NCBI GenBank assembly: GCA_036785325.1
Contig: JAXIVH010000014.1
Location: 931,566 to 995,565 of the forward strand
Reading direction: 5' to 3'
Source of the DNA: Urophycis tenuis
Taxonomy: Eukaryota > Chordata > Actinopteri > Gadiformes > Phycidae
Length of the DNA stretch: 64,000 nucleotides
Every line of letters starts with the position of its first letter. The first letter of the stretch is position 1. The position numbers were made by a program, and so were the translations under genes. Positions 26,455-38,833 of this stretch are shown here, one piece after another. A model generated the notes under the pieces. The model was not told where the DNA came from, searched no databases, and was given only the letters and a program-made list of their open reading frames with translations.

Positions 26455-26744
26455 ACCAAACCGCCCCTAAAGTATCTCTAATTCAACTCACAAATTGTTT
26501 TTAATCTCAAAACTAAAGGTTTTACCATAATGTGAAAAACACATGTTTTTTATAGCCTGCAGGTTTCTGGCTTTAAAATTAAAGAGGTACTATTCTATAA
26601 GGTATAAACACTCAACCTAAAACTTGTTTTATTGTCTTGATTTGTCAAATTAAGCTATGATACATGCATCTAAAGCCATTGCTAGCAGCTTTTTATTTTA
26701 ATCTGTTACATGACCAAGACAAAAGGTGTATGACAAAACTATGA

Positions 26745-26857
26745 GATCCACAAATGCATATTGATGTACAATTTGTGCGTACATTTCTGTTCTGAAAGTG
26801 AGTTTTTAACTTGTTTCATTTCACGAAACAAGTTAAAAATGTGTGCATTTGTGGATC
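26745..26857. repeat. Nested inverted repeats (possible small MITE)
   Basis: Outer arms GATCCACAAATGCA (26,745-26,758) and its complement (26,844-26,857) enclose a second perfect hairpin. The inner arms TTTTTAACTTGTTTC (26,803-26,817) and their complement (26,825-26,839) flank a 7-nt loop. A fold-back element about 110 bp long is the simplest reading. Confidence 0.6.
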
Positions 26858-28426
26858 CTAAAATATCCATGTGAATGTAATAAGACATGGAAAGACAATG
26901 GAATCGTAACATGTGTGAGCTCATAACGAGAAGTGAAACAGTGCAATTATAAAGTGCAACATTATTATTGCACTGCGCTATGGTCGTGCCCAAGCAGGAA
27001 AGGAGTCAAAGAGAGGCAGGTAGGGAGTTTTAACTGGCAAGTAGCTCACTGTTTACAATGTTCAGAAGATGACAAATCTGAATGTGAGAGTAAGATAAGA
27101 TAATGATGTTAATAAGATAAGATCTGGTGAAGAAAATGATACATGACAACATGCACAGCGTTTGCAGGACCACAAGGTGGAGCACAAGACTTTGAATCTT
27201 AAGATGGGTTCATTGGGATAAAGAGGGTGCTCTCTGATTTCACTCCAGTTGCGCCACGCACCTGCTGTATTTATTGTAAGTTCTTGTACCTAACTTAAAT
27301 TGAATTATCTTCTTGTTTGTGCTTATTGAGTTGAGTTTATTCCATATAGTAAGTCAAGCTAGTCTTTTATTATAAAAAATTAAAAAAAAAACATTTGAGT
27401 GTTGATTACCCAAAGACATCTGAGGAATTTTCTCCCACACTGGGACCAGATAGATAGATGGATAGATAACAACTTTATAGATTCCCTAGGGAAATTCAGG
27501 GAAATTTGGGTGCTGCAATTCTACAAGAATTGCATTTCGACATCCATTGCAATTTTGTTTACTTTTTTAACACTAGAAAAAGTGGAATCACACACTTCTA
27601 GAAACTCTATCACGAGGCATATATATATTTTTTTTATTTCAGCAGCACTATTGCAATACTGCATCGAAAATAAAATGTGCATTGATAAAATAAAATCTGG
27701 ATTTACAATAGAATGAAAAAAGTGTATATATAAAATGTAAACATTCATCCCGGGATACCACGAAATATCTACAAACCCATCCACTACAACATTAAAACCA
27801 CTAGCCCAATACTGTTTAGGTCCCCCTTGTGCCACTGAAAAAACTCAAGACCTCTGAAGGTGTCCTATGGTATTTGGCACCAAGATGCTATAGCAGAATA
27901 ACCTTTAAGACAAGATAAGATAGGATAAAACTTTATTCATCCCCTCAGGGAAATTGGGTCGCCATAGCAGCCAGGGTACATATAAATATAAATACAATAC
28001 AAAAAATATAAACAAAATAAAATACCAAAAAAATTCAAAAAAGAATAAAAATAAAATAAATGCAAAAAATACAGTGTTGTAGACACTGTATTTTGTATTG
28101 TGAAAATACAATACAGTAGCAGTTAAGACCTATAAATTGTGAGGCAGGATCTCCCTGGACCGAGCTTGTTGTTCCAAAACGACTCACATTGTGCAGTATG
28201 TAAACACTACGAATAGTAATCATGTAAAGGTAAACAACACTTTGAACCGATCAAAGGTTGTGGATGTTTGATGGGGATGATTGTTGATGGTCCCTTGAGT
28301 TGTGGGTGTGGATATGAGTGACTAATCACAGTGTTCCTCAACCACAGTGCCTTATTTTAAGCTTTGTCCCCCTCCAACTCACTGTACAGACTGTGGCATC
28401 ACTTATTGCATACAGTTTTCTAAGCA
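26858..28426. other. ALKBH1-sulfotransferase intergenic region
   Basis: No gene is seen. LINE-type 3' ends of the class ACTTTAT...CCC...GGGAAATT lie at about 27,450-27,510 and 27,905-27,965, the latter preceded by AAGATAAGATAGGATA. The sulfotransferase promoter should lie at the downstream edge. A CAG 11 bp upstream of its ATG could be the acceptor of a non-coding first exon. Confidence 0.55.
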
Positions 28427-31400
28427 ATGGCTCAACAGGAATTCAAACAACTCGGTGATTCTCTTTTTGCCTACAAAGGGACTGTTTTTCAGATGGAAAA
28501 GACATGTACAGTTTCAAAGGAATATATTGATGATTTGCAACATTTCGAAATCAGAGATGATGATGTTTATGTTGTTACCTTCCCCAAATCAGGTGAGACT
28601 CTTGGATATAATATTTGGCAGTAATAGGGTGGTTTATGTCTCTCAAAAACTACTGAAAGGTACACTGTTACAGTGGAACAAGTTGACTAAGCAGCTAATA
28701 CAGTTGATCACTTCCATGTCATTGGGGGTTTCCCCACAGTTAAGCTTTACCGGTCCGAACGAAAGAATTGTATGGACAAAGTTTTACCTGTTACTTTTGA
28801 AGTGTTTTATTATATACATAGACACAATTTGGAGACGAATACATGTATAAGTAAAAATGCTCTCACCATAAACTGGTTGAAAAGAGAGGTATAAAACTTT
28901 TATTTATTTTGAGTAATGATGAATTTTTATATAAAAAAATTAGATTATCTTTAGTTAAGAAGAAGAAGAAGAAGAATTACTATTTTGATCCCGCAAGGGA
29001 AATTTGGTCTCTGCATTTAACCCAATCGGGAATTAGTGAAACACTCAGTACACAACCCAGTGCAGTGAGCTGCCTGCAACAGCGGCGCTCGGGGAGCAGT
29101 GAGGGGTTAGGTGCCTTGCTCAAGGGCACTTCAGCCGTTCATACTGGCCAGGGTTCGAATCGGCATCCCTCCGGTTACAAGTCCGAAGCCCTGACCAGTA
29201 GGCCGCGGCTGCCCCTAAAGAATGTGCATCTGGACTGGACGTACCAGAGCCAGGGGGTTATGGGAAAATATGAACGTTTTTAATTTTGATTTATTCATAG
29301 CAACATAAATACAAATCTCAGGATTGACCTCATTATAGAGGAACATGCCACTGGATCATATACAGTAGGTCATCTGCATGTAGCCCTGCAATGTGTTGTA
29401 ATGGGTGTTTTAGCAAATAAATGAGAATTATTCTGTTGTGTGATATGGCTCATATTTGACAGAAAAAAAAAAAAAAAACTTTTTCCTAGGTACCGTATGG
29501 ACCCAGAGAATCTTTACCCTGATCTTTGAGGAGGACTTCCCAGGGATGAAGGACACCACCACTGCACAGGCGATGCCCTGGCTGGAATACCAGCCTAAAA
29601 AAGAGATCAGCTACGAAAAGCGCCCTTCACCACGTCTTTTCTGCAGCCATCTCCAGGAGCATCTCGTGCCCAGGGGCTTGCACAAGAAGAAGGCCAGAGT
29701 CAGTGAAACAGCATGGCTACATGAGCGCTACACACACACACATTTATATCCAGTTAGGTAAAACTGTAAAATGATTTGGCAATGATGCCGCAAGAAGTGG
29801 ATTAAAAGGTTTGACATTGTCCTTACCGGGAACTGCAGCTACCAAGCTTCCTCCTTAGCCAACGCCACTCGCTTGTGCTCTACGTTGCTTGCGGCATTCT
29901 CTTTATCGCCAGTTTCAAAAGCCGTCCACGCATGCTCAACTCTGTTAGGAGCGCAAAAGCGGACATTTGCCACAAAGCCTTGGCATCCAACTTCCACCGG
30001 CCGTACCCGGGCCCTCCACCCTTGCTGCTCTGCGTCTGCTGCTAACTCCACATATCTCGCTTTCTTCCACTCGTATGCCATGTCAACTCAGTCTTCCCAG
30101 GGGACCGTGAGTTCCATAAAATAAACCAGCGCTTCGGACCACAGTATCATGTCTGATCGTAACCTAGTGCTAACTATTTCTGCCATCACGGTTAGCTGCT
30201 CACCTAGGTCACATACAAATATCACATCATTTTATACATGTACATTCTTACCTTGATTGCGACCAGCCAAGGGGTCCACTTCCAGCTCCCCTCCCCAACT
30301 GCAGTTTCCAAACATTTCAACACCTGATTGTGACGCCAAGTGTATCGCCCTTGGGAAAGACTAACTTTACAACCTGACAGTATATGCCTAAGCGTACCTG
30401 CACTGGAAGACAATGGGCAGGCAGGATCCTCACCCAACCATTAGCTAACATTTAGGGAGATGGTAGCACATCTGTCTGTCTGTCTGTCTGTCATCATAAG
30501 TAGCCCCTATCATAAATCTAATTCTGCTTGCCTCCATGCTCCACAGATCCTTCCACTTCAACTTTCTCTTCTCTATACTCTCCCAATTCACCCACTGCCC
30601 TTGCTTTGCCTGTGACACTGACTTTGTACATCTTATGGTGTCTTCAGTTTGGTTTGTTGCCTCGACTGATGTGGCCTCTGATGGTGTATGAGGGTCCCAT
30701 ATTGAAGGTAGAAAAGCTAGAAAGGTTGATTAACTCATTTATTAGAAAATGGCTTGGAGCCCCAAGCTGTCTAAGCAGTGGGGCCTTGTTTTGAAAGGGC
30801 ATGTTTAGAGTTGGAATTGACTCTAACTCAGTCAAAGGATCCAGTGATTAGAGGTGCAGCGCCCACGGTCAAAACTGGAAGGAAGTGGAAGCCAAAAGAG
30901 GCAGTGCAGCAAGCACAGGCAGCCCTTAGACACAGGGACATTGTTGGCCAGGTTCAGCATGGGCGTGGTGGTCTAGGGCTGTGTGCAGGAAATCCTGCAT
31001 GGAGCAAGCCTACAGCAGTAGAACAGAGAAAGCTGGTAGTTGAAGAAATACATCGACATGAGGAGATGGTAAGATAACTCACCTGGGAGCCCTGACCTGT
31101 CTATACCTGAAATGCCTCGAATCATATTCTGCCTCAACCTTTATCATTGAGTCACCCTTGGCATCCCTTCATCAACAATAAAAAAAAAACATTTTGTGTA
31201 CCACCTTCCCTTTAACAATGGAAATGCTCTTTAACTTACTTGGCTTTACTTTCATCCTAGCCCACTGTAGATTACTATTTAGCTTATCTAGTAGTTTCCT
31301 AGTACACGGAGCTGTTGACGTCATAGTCGTCATATCAGCCCTGATTGGTGGGAGGCGCAGCCCTCCCTGCAACCTTTCTCCACCTACTACCCATTTTGAA

Positions 31401-34400
31401 GCTCTAATAATGACCTCCATTGTGATTGTACACCCTGCCATAATACCTACCTTCAGTTGCTGCCAAGCTGTGGTGTACTCTGCTGTAAAAACAGAGTTGA
31501 ATATCTAAGAAATGTGCTTTAAGTAGCCTCTTTATACTACCTGACAGTCTAAAGAAATCAAAAGCCTCCCATAACAGAATATGCGGTACTGAACCAAACG
31601 CATTTGCCAGATCCATGAATACTACATGAAGGTCCCTTTTCCCATGCCTAACTGCCTGGATTTGGCTCCAAATCATATTAGTGTACTCCAATCACCCGGA
31701 GAAGCCTGGGATACCAATCTGTCAATCAGGCCATTCTTTTCAAAGTCACTAGACGACCTATGTGCCACAACACTAAAGAAAACCTTCCCTTCTACAGTAA
31801 GAAGACTGATAGGCCTAAACTGACATATCTCTACAGATTCTCTTTCTTTGGGAATGAAAATACCCCCTGCTCTATGCCACGCCTTAGGAATAACCTGTTT
31901 CTTCCAGACTACCTTCATCAACGTCCATAGAAACCGCAGCATTTAGCACCTGCCTTCACCGTAGCTTAATGTTGTCCTTAACAGGAACCGCAACAAACAT
32001 TTCAACAAACACCTGATTGTGATGCCAAGTGTATCGCCCTTTGGAAAGACTAACTTTACAACCTGAGAATATATGCCTAAGCATACCTGCACTGGAACAC
32101 AATAGGCAGGCAGGATCCTCACCCAACCACTGGCTAAGATTTTGGGGAGATGGTAGCACATCATAAGTAGCCCCTATCAAAAATCTAATTCTGCTTGCCT
32201 CAATGCTCCACAGATCCTTCAACTTCAACCTTCTCTTCTCTACACTCTCCCAATTCACCCACTGCCCTTACTTTGCCTGTGACACTGACTTTCTCTTTAA
32301 GCTTTCTCCGTTCTACTGCAGTAGCCTTACTCCATGCAGGATTTCCTGCACACAGCCCTAGACCACCACACCCATGCTGACCTTTTTTTTGGGGGGGGTG
32401 GGGGGTTACAGGGAGTCCAGCTAAGAGCGAGTTGCAGTAGTCGAGGTGGGAGATGACAAGTGCTTGGGTCAGGAGCTGTGTGGCTTTTCTCGTGAGGAAT
32501 GGCTGGATCCTGCGGATGTTCAGAGACAAATCTACAGGATGGGGTCACTGCAGTGATGTTTGCAGTCCAGGGCAGTTGGTTGTCAAGTATTACGCCAAGG
32601 TTCCTTGCGGTCCGTGAGGCACATACTGTAATGCCCTCGACCGAGACCAGTAGGTCCCTGTGAGAGCAATTTTTCCCTGGTATGAAGAGAAGCTCAGTCT
32701 TTGCAAGATTGAGCTTGAGTTGATGCACAGTTGTCCAAGAGCTTATGTCTGCCAAACATTCTGAGATGCGTGTTGCAATCTGAGTGTCTGAAATGGAGTG
32801 TCTGAGGGGGGAAAGGAGAGGAACAGTTGAGTGTCGCCTGCATAACAGTGATAGGATGTCGTGTTTGCAATTATATCGGTGGATATACATGTAAAAGCAT
32901 GTGCAATGTGATGAAGAAAATGGTATTAACAATGGCAGCGTTAGCATTGTTATAATCTAAATTTTAAGGACCTTGCAAACTTTATACTAAGATATCTGCG
33001 ATTAAAATGCAAAAAAAAAACATAGAGGTAACATTGAGCCTAGCTTTCCATTGTTACGTTTGACTCCGCTAATTCTTTTCAGTTTTGGCGGTGCGATCCT
33101 CACTTCATCTAGATCTATCTTATTGATTACGGGCATTGGTATGCACAAGTAACTCCTCGCATGGAATTATGTTTTGTAGTTATAACTAGAATTACTAATT
33201 ATAACTATTAATTATCATTGTTGGCAACAGTTGCATTACGTTGAATTGAATAATTTGAGGTATTTTAAATGATTGTGTGAGTAAAGACAAGACAATGTGA
33301 AGTAAAAAAAAAACAATGAATGTACCAATCATGACAAGCTATGCAATAAAGTGTGCTAGGTTAAGAATGTACTGATTAATGTGCCATGACAGTAAAAGAT
33401 TATACATGTGATTCCGCGGAATAACATGGGTGTTCTGCAGACATATACTGTAGCCTACTGACTAAGACTTGTACCCGACAATTAAAACAGATGGGCACCC
33501 AAGGCCATGTGCAATGGGGAGTACCGCTTCCATATCTCTAAAGCACATTCCTCTGTATGAATAAAGACCCAGAACAGACACAATATAGGCAAAACACTCT
33601 AGGCAGAGCATCTATGGATACGAAGCTCGGTGTATTAATTTAAATTTAAATTAATTTGCATATGTAAATGGGGGGTGGACAGGTAGGAGTTTGCCACCTT
33701 TGCATCTGCGATCATTTCCACGTTGATTGGGATATACAAAACAAACGTGCTTGGATCCATGCGTACGCACACTTTGATACATCTGAATTTACTTGTGCGT
33801 ACAACAGTTTCTCGGTTTTGGCGTACGGCAAGTTTCAGTAGGAAATCCACGCAAGTCTTTGTACAACCCCATTTTCTGGGATTGGAGGCAGAGGAGTTGA
33901 TCTTTTTCCTGTAGAATGTAGATTTGGCTGCTGACACTGTGGAGGTGAAGTCGAAGGTAGTGGGAGCGATCATCAGCACTGATTTCTTCCATTTCCTCTC
34001 AGCTGCCCGTACCTCTGTTCTATGAGCCTGCAGAGATTCGGCCAGCCAAGGAGGAGAAGGAGAAGATCGCACAGGTATGGATGAGAGGGGACAGAGGAAA
34101 TCCAAAGAGGAGGATAGGGAGAGAGGGTTTTCAGGTTGTTGCGGGTGGTGATAGTGTGGGGGATGGGAGGAACAGAGGAGGGGGACTTCAAGGGGAGAGA
34201 AAAAGCGGCAAAGTGATGGTCAGACACAGAGAGCGGGGTAACTGAGAGTACACGGGTACTGCAGGAACTTGTGAAGACCAGATCAAGTTGGTTCCTGGCT
34301 CTGTGGGTAGGAGGAGAAAGAGAGAGTGTTAGGTCAAATGTGGTGAACAAGGTTGTGAAGTCAGATTATGGCAACTTCTCTGGCTGGATATTGACGTTGC

Positions 34401-37400
34401 CCAGGACAACCAGCGGTGTGTCGTCTTCAGGAAAGCAGCTGAGGAGGGCATCCATTTTGTTGAAGAAGTCATGGAAGGGACCCAGAGGATGGTACATTAC
34501 TGCAATGTAAAGCTTGATAGGAATGGTGACAGCAACAGCAGCACCCGGTAGGACGACTTGGGTGAGATGAGGAGTCCAGTCCCCCCTCCTTGCCTTGATG
34601 GTCATGGGGTGTGTGAGAAGGAGTAGGCGGCAAAGAGGTCAGCCGGAGTGGCCGTGTTGTCTGGGGTGATCTTGGTTTCTGTTAGGGCCAGGAAGTGGAG
34701 GGCCTGGAGGCAGGCATAGGCCGAGATGGAGTCTGCCTTCCTGACCGCCGATTGGCAGTTACAGAGTCCATCACTTTGAGGTCAGTGCAGACAGAGAGAT
34801 GGGCAGAGGAGATTGGAAGGGGTGCAGCATTGAGTATTGGGCCATGGATGGCATCTGTGTTGGGTAGATGTCCTGACTGGGATAGGGGTTACACACATGG
34901 CTACAATACACAATGCAGTATACTAGGACAATGTGGGCAGTGGTCTCTAGATGGCTTCCTTGAGGGCCTCCCGCAGAGAGACTCCCTTAGTCTTTGCTCA
35001 ACTGGTCTTAGTTTGCCAGTCCTGACGCTAACAACACTAGCACTTATCTGTAGGAAAGCTAATTGTGCAGTCATCGCTCCACCCAGCAATCAAGGCTATT
35101 GTCTACAACTGAGAGGCCGAAACTGACTGGTTAACAGCTTGAGTGGCCAGTTGGAGTCCTATTGTTCAACAGCAGCAATAGCAACAGCAACAACAGCAGA
35201 GAGTTACTACTAACTGTATGAGTTAGCTCTACCAACTGGATAGCTAAAACACAAGTTGTAATTCCTTATGTACTCACCAACAGCAACTATCATATAACTC
35301 CTTCAACAGGAGTTGCATGCAAGGAGTACATGGGTACTTTCCACCCCTGTACGAGTTTGCTCATCCGCTTTAATTATGTTTTCAGCTGCCCTGCCGACCT
35401 GTTACGGTTGAAATTCTGCCACAAACGTGTGGAGGGGTGGGGGGGTGAAATGGACTAAATGTGTGAAAAAAAGTTGTATGTGTTAAATTGCCAATTGCCC
35501 TAATGTTAGGTAATAACAAGCAACTATCCAAATTTTCATTAGAAGTGAAAATGGTAAACCAAGAATAACATACATTGAACCCTGAAAGAATTTATTTGAG
35601 TTTATAAGAATTAATTCAGGCAAACCATGACAGACAGAAACACTTTAATGATCCCTGAGGGAAATTGCATTAGTTACAATACTCCAAGAAAATAAAAGAA
35701 AAGAAAAGACAGACACTCTACATATAGGAGAGTGTTTGTCATATCTAATGTTTATATATAATATAAATATAAATTTTATATATAATATGTAACAATATAA
35801 AAATATACATAAATGTACATACATCTAAGCATACACTATAAAAGTAAATAGCATACACAAAGATGTAGCATGTAAGGTTAGGTAAGCGGAGTTTGTGAAT
35901 GACCAGTTATGCAGTGACTACTAAGATGATAGTGACCACTAAAAGGGAGGGAATGGCTGACTCTCAGAGGGAGGAGTTGTATAGTTTGATGACCACAGGC
36001 AGGAATGATTTCCTATGTCGCTTTGTGGTGCATCTCCTGAGAGGAGTCTTCTGCTGATGGTACTCCTCTGCTGAGTCAGGGTGGAAAAGAGAGGGTGAGA
36101 GGCATTGTCCAAGATAGTCCGTAGCCTGGACAGCATCCTCCTTTCTGCCGCGGTCGTCAGAGTGTCCAGTTCCTCCACTACTACATCACTGGCCCTCTTG
36201 ATGAGTCTATTAAGTCTATTGGTGTCCGCGACCTTCATCTCACTGCCCCAGCATGTGACAGCGAAGATCGCACTGGCATCAACAGACTCATAGAACATCC
36301 TCAGCATTGTCCTGCAGATGCTGAAGGACCTTAGCCTCCTCAAGAAAAAGAGTTGACTTTGGCCCTTCTTGTAGATAGCCTCTGTATTTCTGGTCCTGTC
36401 CAACTTGTTTTTGAAGTACACCCCCAGGTACTTGTACTCCTCAACAGTGTCGACAGGAACCCTCTGGATGAACACAGGGCCCACCAGTGTTTTTGCCCTC
36501 CTTAGGTCCACAATGAGCTCATTTGTCTTTGTTCCATTGAGCTGCAGATGGTTCAGCTCACACCAAGAGACAAAGTTGCCCTCAACAGTCCTATATTCAC
36601 CCTCATCACCCTCTTCAATACAACCAACTATTGCAGAGTCATCAAAAAACTTCTGAAGGTGGCAGAACTCGTGCAATAGTTAAAGTCCGAGGTGTAGAGG
36701 GTGAAGAGGAACGGAGAGAGGACGGTCCCCTGTGGGGCCCCAGTGTTGCTGACCACCCTGTCAGATACACAGTTCTGAAGAAGAAGACGTACGAACTGTG
36801 GCCTGCCCATCAGGCAGTCAACAATCCAGGACACCATGGGGGCTTCCACCTGCATCGCAGCCATCTTCTCACCTAGTAGACCCGGTTGTAAGGTGTTGAA
36901 GGCCATGGAAAACTCAAAGAACAGGACTCTCACAGTGCTCGCCGGCTTGTCCAGATGAGAATAGACTTAGTTCAGCAGGTAGATGATACCATCCACGACT
37001 CCCAGGCGGAGCTGGTAGGCGAACTGTAGCTGGTCAGAGAAGGGTCTGACAATAGGCCTTAGCTGCTCATTTGTGAAACAACCCCTGTGACAAATGCACA
37101 CAAACACAAAAGCTACACACAGCCACAGCATAATCTACCCACCACCTATTCAGCTCGACCACCTCCCCTCAACCCTAGTCAAATCCTGCCTCCCCTCCCT
37201 CCTGCCCGTCATTACCGCCATTATTCACTCCTCACTCTCGACCGGAATAGTCCCTTCACTCTTCAAAACCGCCGCCATCACCCCCGTACTTAAGAAACCC
37301 GGCCCCCAACAACTACTCTAACCTCCGCCCCATCTCTAACCTACCTTTCATCTCCAAAACCCTTGAAAAGACTGTCGCCACCCAACTTCACTCCCACCTA

Positions 37401-38770
37401 TCCCTTCACTCACTCTACGAGCCTTTTCAGGCTGGTTTTCGCCCCCGTCACAGCCCAGAGTCGGCCCTTATCAAAATCTCCAATGACCTCCTCACTGCAG
37501 CCTTCGACACCATCTCACACCCCATCCTCCTCAGTAGACTCTCCTCCATTGGCCTCTCCCACACTCCCCTCAGTTGGTTCAACTCCTACCTCACAGGCCG
37601 CACCCAGTTCGTACAGCTTAAATCTTTCACCTCAAATCCCTCCCCAGTCACTGCAGGTGTGCCCCAGGGATCTGTCCTGGGGCCTCTCCTATTCATTATT
37701 TATCTCCTCCCCCTCGGCCAAATCCTCTGCAAATTCAACATCCAGTTCCATTGCTTCGGGGATGACAGCCCAGCTCTACCTTTCCTGCAAACCTAATTCC
37801 TCATTCCCACCCCCCTCCCTCACCTCTTGTCTCTCTGAATTAAAAACCTGGTTCACCTCAAACTTCCTCCAACTTAACTGCAATAAAACCGAAATCCTCC
37901 TCCTCGGCACTAAATCCACCCTAGCCAAAGACACCTTCTCCCTCACCATCGACGGCTCCTCAGTTTCCCCCTCCCCTCAGGTAAAGAGCTTGGGTGTCAT
38001 CCTCGACAGCACACTTTCCTTCCAGTCTCACATCAACTCCATTACCCACACCGCATATTTCCACCTACGCAATATAAACAGACTCCGCCCCTCCCTCACC
38101 CCCCACACCACCGCCATCCTTGTCCACAGCCTTGTCACCTCCCGTCTGGATTATTGCAATTCTCTCCTCTTCGGCCTCCCCCTCAAGTCCCTCCGTAAAC
38201 TTCAACTGGTCCAAAACTCTGCCGCCCGCATCATCACTAAGACCGCCTCCCACCACCACATCACCCCTGTCCTCCAGGATCTCCACTGGCTACCTGTAAC
38301 CCACCGCATCACCTACAAACTCCTCCTCTTCACATTCATGGCCATCCACAACCTCGCCCCTCCCTACCTGTCTGACCTTCTGCACATCACCATCCCCACT
38401 CGTTCCCTCAGATCCTCCTCCTCCATCCACCTCTCTGTGCCCCCTGCCCGCCTCAGCACAATGGGGGCAGAGCCTTCAGTCGCTCTGCTCCTCAACTCTG
38501 GAACACCCTGCCACCTGACCTCCGGAACTGTGACTCTCTCCCCCTCTTCAAAACACGCCTCAAAACCCACCTCTTCCGGACAGCCTTCTCCCTATAACCT
38601 CCCTGCTTCATGTTTTATTTGCTCTATTTTTATTTATTCTATCTCTTATGTCAATCTTTTTTACCATGGTCCTTTTTAACTTGCGATTTGTATATTTCAC
38701 TATGTGATTTTAATTTTCTCTGTCTGTACAGTGTCCTTGAGTGACTTGAAAGGCGCTTTTAAATAAAATG

Positions 38771-38833
<63 letters not shown>

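Noticed and set aside
37363..38679. 438-residue open frame as a host gene
   Set aside because: It contains L2-like reverse-transcriptase phrases and ends in a LINE tail with (TTA)n. It is a retroelement.
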